A DNA stretch of 64,000 nucleotides, from assembly GCF_006540305.1 (NCBI RefSeq), contig NZ_BJOR01000001.1:992001-1056000 (forward strand), given 5' to 3'. Below, piece after piece: positions 61,338 through 64,000 of the stretch (position 1 is the first letter of the stretch; every line of letters starts with the position of its first letter). Position numbers and translations under genes: made by a program. This stretch comes from Streptomyces sp. 6-11-2. GTDB taxonomy: Bacteria > Actinomycetota > Actinomycetes > Streptomycetales > Streptomycetaceae. The notes beneath the pieces were generated by a model. That model worked only from the letters and a program-made list of their open reading frames with translations, was not told the DNA's origin and made no database searches.

Positions 61338-62186
61338 ATGGGACGAGTCACGGAACGACGCAAGGTGATCCGCATCCGGGACGGAGCCGTCTCGTCCCGT
61401 CCCGACACACTGGTCGCCGAGGAGCCGCTGGAGATCCGCCTGAACGGCAAGCCGCTCGCGATCACCATGCGCACACCGGGCGACGACTTCGCGCTGGCGG
61501 CCGGTTTCCTGGTGAGCGAGGGCGTGCTGGCCGCCACGTCCGACCTGGTGAACATCGTGTACTGCGCGGGCGCGACGGCGGACGGCTCGAACACGTACAA
61601 CGTGGTGGACGTGAAGACCGCGCCGGACGTCGTCCTGCCCGACATCACCCTCGAACGCAACGTGTACACGACCTCGTCGTGCGGCCTGTGCGGCAAGGCG
61701 AGCCTGGACGCGGTCCGTACGACGGCCCGCTGGCCGATCTCCGACACGCCTCCGCTGCGGGTCGGGCCCGAGCTGCTGGCGAGCCTGCCCGACCGGCTGC
61801 GGGCCGCCCAGCGCGTCTTCGACCGCACCGGCGGACTGCACGCGGCGGCCCTGTTCACCGAGGACGGCGAACTGCTGGACATACGGGAGGACGTGGGCCG
61901 GCACAACGCGGTCGACAAGCTGATCGGCCGCGCCCTGCAGAACGGCGACCTGCCCCTGTCCCGCAGGATCCTGCTGGTCTCCGGCCGCGCCTCCTTCGAG
62001 CTGGCCCAGAAGGCCGTCATGGCGGGTATCCCGGTGCTGGCGGCCGTCTCGGCGCCGTCGTCCCTGGCGGTGGACCTGGCCGCGGAGACGGGACTGACGC
62101 TGGTGGGCTTCCTGCGGGGCAGCTCCATGAACGTGTACGCGGGCGCGGAGAGGATAGCCCTGCGGGAGGCGGCCGCCCACGGCTGA
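61338..62186 (+). CDS. fdhD: Formate dehydrogenase accessory sulfurtransferase FdhD
   Basis: A 282-residue protein that transfers sulfur from a desulfurase to the molybdenum cofactor of formate dehydrogenases. Family features are VAEEPLEIRLNGKPL, MRTPGDDFALAAGFLVSEG, the essential CxxC pair Cys115/Cys118 in SSCGLCGKAS, EDVGRHNAVDKLIG, and SGRASFELAQKAVMAGIPVL. No formate dehydrogenase gene is in the window. A formate link with the OFA-family transporter at 37183 is possible because both promoters carry the same motif. Confidence 0.95.
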   Translation: MGRVTERRKVIRIRDGAVSSRPDTLVAEEPLEIRLNGKPLAITMRTPGDDFALAAGFLVSEGVLAATSDLVNIVYCAGATADGSNTYNVVDVKTAPDVVLPDITLERNVYTTSSCGLCGKASLDAVRTTARWPISDTPPLRVGPELLASLPDRLRAAQRVFDRTGGLHAAALFTEDGELLDIREDVGRHNAVDKLIGRALQNGDLPLSRRILLVSGRASFELAQKAVMAGIPVLAAVSAPSSLAVDLAAETGLTLVGFLRGSSMNVYAGAERIALREAAAHG

Positions 62187-62206
62187 GCCGCCCCGCGGTC
62201 GACAAC

Positions 62207-62248
62207 GGAGACCTGTCAACGGGAACCTGTCAACGAGGACCTGTCAAC
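62207..62248. repeat. Three tandem 14-base repeats between convergent genes
   Basis: Units GGAGACCTGTCAAC, GGGAACCTGTCAAC and GAGGACCTGTCAAC lie between the FdhD stop and the stop codon of the convergent carrier gene. The TCAA of the last unit contains the carrier's stop. Copy-number change here would alter that 3' end. Confidence 0.8.
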
Positions 62249-63380
62249 GAGGACGGGGCGCCGTGCCGACCGCGGTGCGTGACGCCGCCGACGGCGCCCG
62301 CTCGGCGCCCTCCTGCCGCGCCTCGGGGTCCCGCGCCCGGCGCTTGGCGATCACCGCGCACACCATGAGCTGCATCTGGTGGAAGAGCATCAGCGGCAGC
62401 ACGGCGAGCGAGGCATGGGCGCCGAACAGGACGCTCGCCATGGGCAGCCCGGAGGCCAGCGACTTCTTCGAGCCCGCGAACTGCACCGCGATGCGGTCCT
62501 CGCGGGAGAAGCCCAGCGCCCGTGTGCCGTACCAGGTCAGGGCGAGCATCACGGCGAGCAGCAGGGCCTCGACGACGAGCAGCCCGCCGAGCCGTACGGG
62601 ACTGACCTGGTGCCAGATGCCGCGCACCATGCCCTCGCTGAACGCAGTGTAGACGACGAGCAGGATCGAGCCGCGGTCGACCAGCCCGAGGACCTTCTTG
62701 TGCCGGGCGACGAAGCCTCCGATCCACGGCCTGAGGACCTGCCCGGCGACGAACGGCACGAGCAGTTGCACCACGATCGTGACCAGCGAGTGCCCGGAGA
62801 AGCCACCGCCGCTGTTGCCGAGCAGCGCCGCCGCGAGCAGCGGGGTCAGGATGATGCCGACCAGGGAGGAGAAGGAGCCGGCGCAGATCGCGGCGGGCAC
62901 GTTGCCGCGGGCGATGGAGGTGAACGCGATCGACGACTGGATGGTCGACGGGACCAGGGTGAGGAAGAGCAGGCCGTGGTAGAGCGGCTGGTTCAGCAGC
63001 ACCGGGACGAGTCCGCCGGCGGCGAGGCCGAGCAGCGGGAAGATCAGGAAGGTGCAGGCCAGGACCGTGACATGCAGCCGCCAGTGCTTCAGGCCGTCCA
63101 GCGCCTCACGGGTGGACAGCCGGACGCCGTAGAGGAAGAACAGCAGGGCGATCGCGGCGGTCGAGGCGCCCGAGGCCGCATGGGCGGCCGTGCCGCGGGC
63201 CGGGAGGAGTGCCGCGATGCCCACCGTCGCCAACAGCAGGACGATGTACGGGTCGATCGGCAGCCGGTTCGTCCTGCGCAGGCGTTTCACGGTGCTCCAC
63301 TTGCTCGTGCTGTTCGGTTCGGTACGGGCACCGTCGCGCCCGTGCGGCCCGTTTCGCAGGCCGACGGATCCCCTCTCCAT
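62244..63380 (-). CDS. Bile acid:sodium symporter (BASS)-family carrier
   Basis: A 378-residue membrane protein with about ten hydrophobic helices and the SBF-like pattern of the YfeH/DUF4137 group: LFFLYGVRLSTREAL, VPSTIQSSIAFTSIARGN and AVQFAGSKKSLASGLPMASVLF. The N-terminal 30 residues are soluble and basic, and the C-terminal tail (about 345-378) is charged. ATG 63380 follows GGAGGG; GTG at residue 31 is an alternative start. It is divergent from a LysR gene 86 bases away, which probably regulates it. Substrate unknown. Confidence 0.85.
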   Translation of the reverse strand: MERGSVGLRNGPHGRDGARTEPNSTSKWSTVKRLRRTNRLPIDPYIVLLLATVGIAALLPARGTAAHAASGASTAAIALLFFLYGVRLSTREALDGLKHWRLHVTVLACTFLIFPLLGLAAGGLVPVLLNQPLYHGLLFLTLVPSTIQSSIAFTSIARGNVPAAICAGSFSSLVGIILTPLLAAALLGNSGGGFSGHSLVTIVVQLLVPFVAGQVLRPWIGGFVARHKKVLGLVDRGSILLVVYTAFSEGMVRGIWHQVSPVRLGGLLVVEALLLAVMLALTWYGTRALGFSREDRIAVQFAGSKKSLASGLPMASVLFGAHASLAVLPLMLFHQMQLMVCAVIAKRRARDPEARQEGAERAPSAASRTAVGTAPRPR

Positions 63381-63446
63381 CGTGCTCCCTCCGAGATCGA
63401 TCGGGAATCCGTCATACCGCTCTGACTGTCATCGTGTTGCGCGATA

Positions 63447-63454
63447 ACCGCGGT
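63447..63454. promoter_or_regulatory. Palindrome in the LysR/carrier divergent promoter
   Basis: ACCGCGGT lies within ATAACCGCGGTAGGC, in the 86-base divergent gap and just before the LysR start. It is a candidate LysR-binding element; short and therefore tentative. Confidence 0.35.
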
Positions 63455-63466
63455 AGGCTGTGCCTC

Positions 63467-64000
63467 GTGTACGACCCCGCCCAGCTGCGCACCTTCCTGA
63501 CCGTGGCCCAGACCCTCAGCTTCACGGGGGCGGCCCGGCGGCTCGGGCTGCGCCAGTCGACCGTCAGCCAGCACGTGCGCCGTCTCGAGGACGCGACCGG
63601 CAGGCTGCTGTTCACCCGCGACACCCACTCGGTGGAGCTGACCGAGGACGGCGAGGCCATGCTGGGCTTCGCGCGCCGGATCCTCCAGGTGCACGAGCAG
63701 GCGACGGCGTTCTTCACCGGCGCCCGGGTGCGCGGCCGGCTGCGGTTCGGCGCGTCGGAGGACTTCGTGCTGACCCGGCTGCCGGAGATCCTGGAGGGCT
63801 TCCGCTACGAGCATCCCGAGGTCGACCTGGAGTTGACGGTGGAGCTGTCGGGCACCCTGCACGAGCAGCTCGCCGCCGGAAAGCTCGACCTGGTGCTGGC
63901 CAAGCGGCGCCCCGAGGACCCGCACGGCGAGCCGGTCTGGCGCGACCGCCTGGTCTGGATCGGCGCCGAGCGGCTGCGCCTGGACCCCGACCGCCCGGTG
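63467..64000 (+). CDS. LysR-family transcriptional regulator, C-terminus cut by the window edge
   Basis: The first 178 residues are visible. The N-terminal winged helix (LRTFLTVAQTLSFTGAARRLGLRQSTVSQHVRRLE) is followed by the start of the effector domain (GRLRFGASEDFVLTRLPEILEGF). GTG 63467 fits the family start. It is divergent from the BASS-family carrier, the usual arrangement for a LysR protein and its target. Confidence 0.92.
   Translation, partial: MYDPAQLRTFLTVAQTLSFTGAARRLGLRQSTVSQHVRRLEDATGRLLFTRDTHSVELTEDGEAMLGFARRILQVHEQATAFFTGARVRGRLRFGASEDFVLTRLPEILEGFRYEHPEVDLELTVELSGTLHEQLAAGKLDLVLAKRRPEDPHGEPVWRDRLVWIGAERLRLDPDRPV

Overview
The window is high-GC actinobacterial DNA. Dense, mostly unidirectional operons with 1-4 base stop/start overlaps, GTG and TTG starts, a tRNA gene without an encoded CCA, and a polyene-type modular PKS all point to Streptomyces. 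No species can be named from the sequence alone.

Positions 1-17507 are the edge of a polyene macrolide cluster. One uninterrupted minus-strand frame from 12438 to base 1 encodes a type I PKS of at least 4146 residues: a docking helix, then KS-AT-DH-KR-ACP, KS-AT-KR-ACP and KS-AT (cut by the window edge). The AT motifs read malonate, malonate, methylmalonate. Next come a GDP-mannose 4,6-dehydratase (first committed step to mycosamine) and, divergently, a heterodimeric ABC exporter. Content and order match the nysI-nysDIII-nysH/nysG or amphI-amphDIII-amphH/amphG block. Three copies of a PimM (PAS-LuxR) type operator, one nearly perfect, sit in the two promoter regions.

Positions 17527-24108 are accessory: a secreted GH5 glycanase with a ricin-type lectin domain, a STAND (XRE/NB-ARC/TPR) regulator, and an unusual overlapping pair consisting of a TIR/deoxyribosyltransferase-like domain fused to two S1 domains and a small RipA-like membrane protein. 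I read the pair as a possible conflict or stress-response module.

Positions 24327-35115 hold a peptide/oligosaccharide-type ABC importer with a ROK sugar kinase on the minus strand, and divergently a ROK repressor, an M81 (microcystinase-C-like) metallopeptidase and a CutC-family protein. Positions 35171-35618 hold the decayed 3' end of a serine recombinase running into a tRNA-Leu(GAG), the scar of an old integration.

Positions 35741-38658 carry an orphan succinate-CoA ligase beta subunit lacking a metal ligand and an oxalate/formate-antiporter-family MFS protein, with a GntR-like operator between them. Positions 38669-47338 are one tightly overlapped eight-gene operon that looks like the ebo metabolite-traffic cluster, with an inositol-3-phosphate synthase-like enzyme where the cyclase EboD would be expected. 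Positions 47845-58889 are a sugar or cyclitol uptake and oxidation locus: ROK repressor, ribose-type ABC importer, Gfo/Idh/MocA dehydrogenase, TIM-barrel isomerase and a large secreted dehydrogenase/PKD/CBM/ThuA protein. Positions 59139-64000 carry a GntR regulator, an orphan KASIII, FdhD, a bile-acid-symporter-family carrier and a divergent LysR regulator that runs off the end. A 13-base motif links the promoters of the GntR gene, the KASIII/FdhD pair and the sucC/MFS pair.
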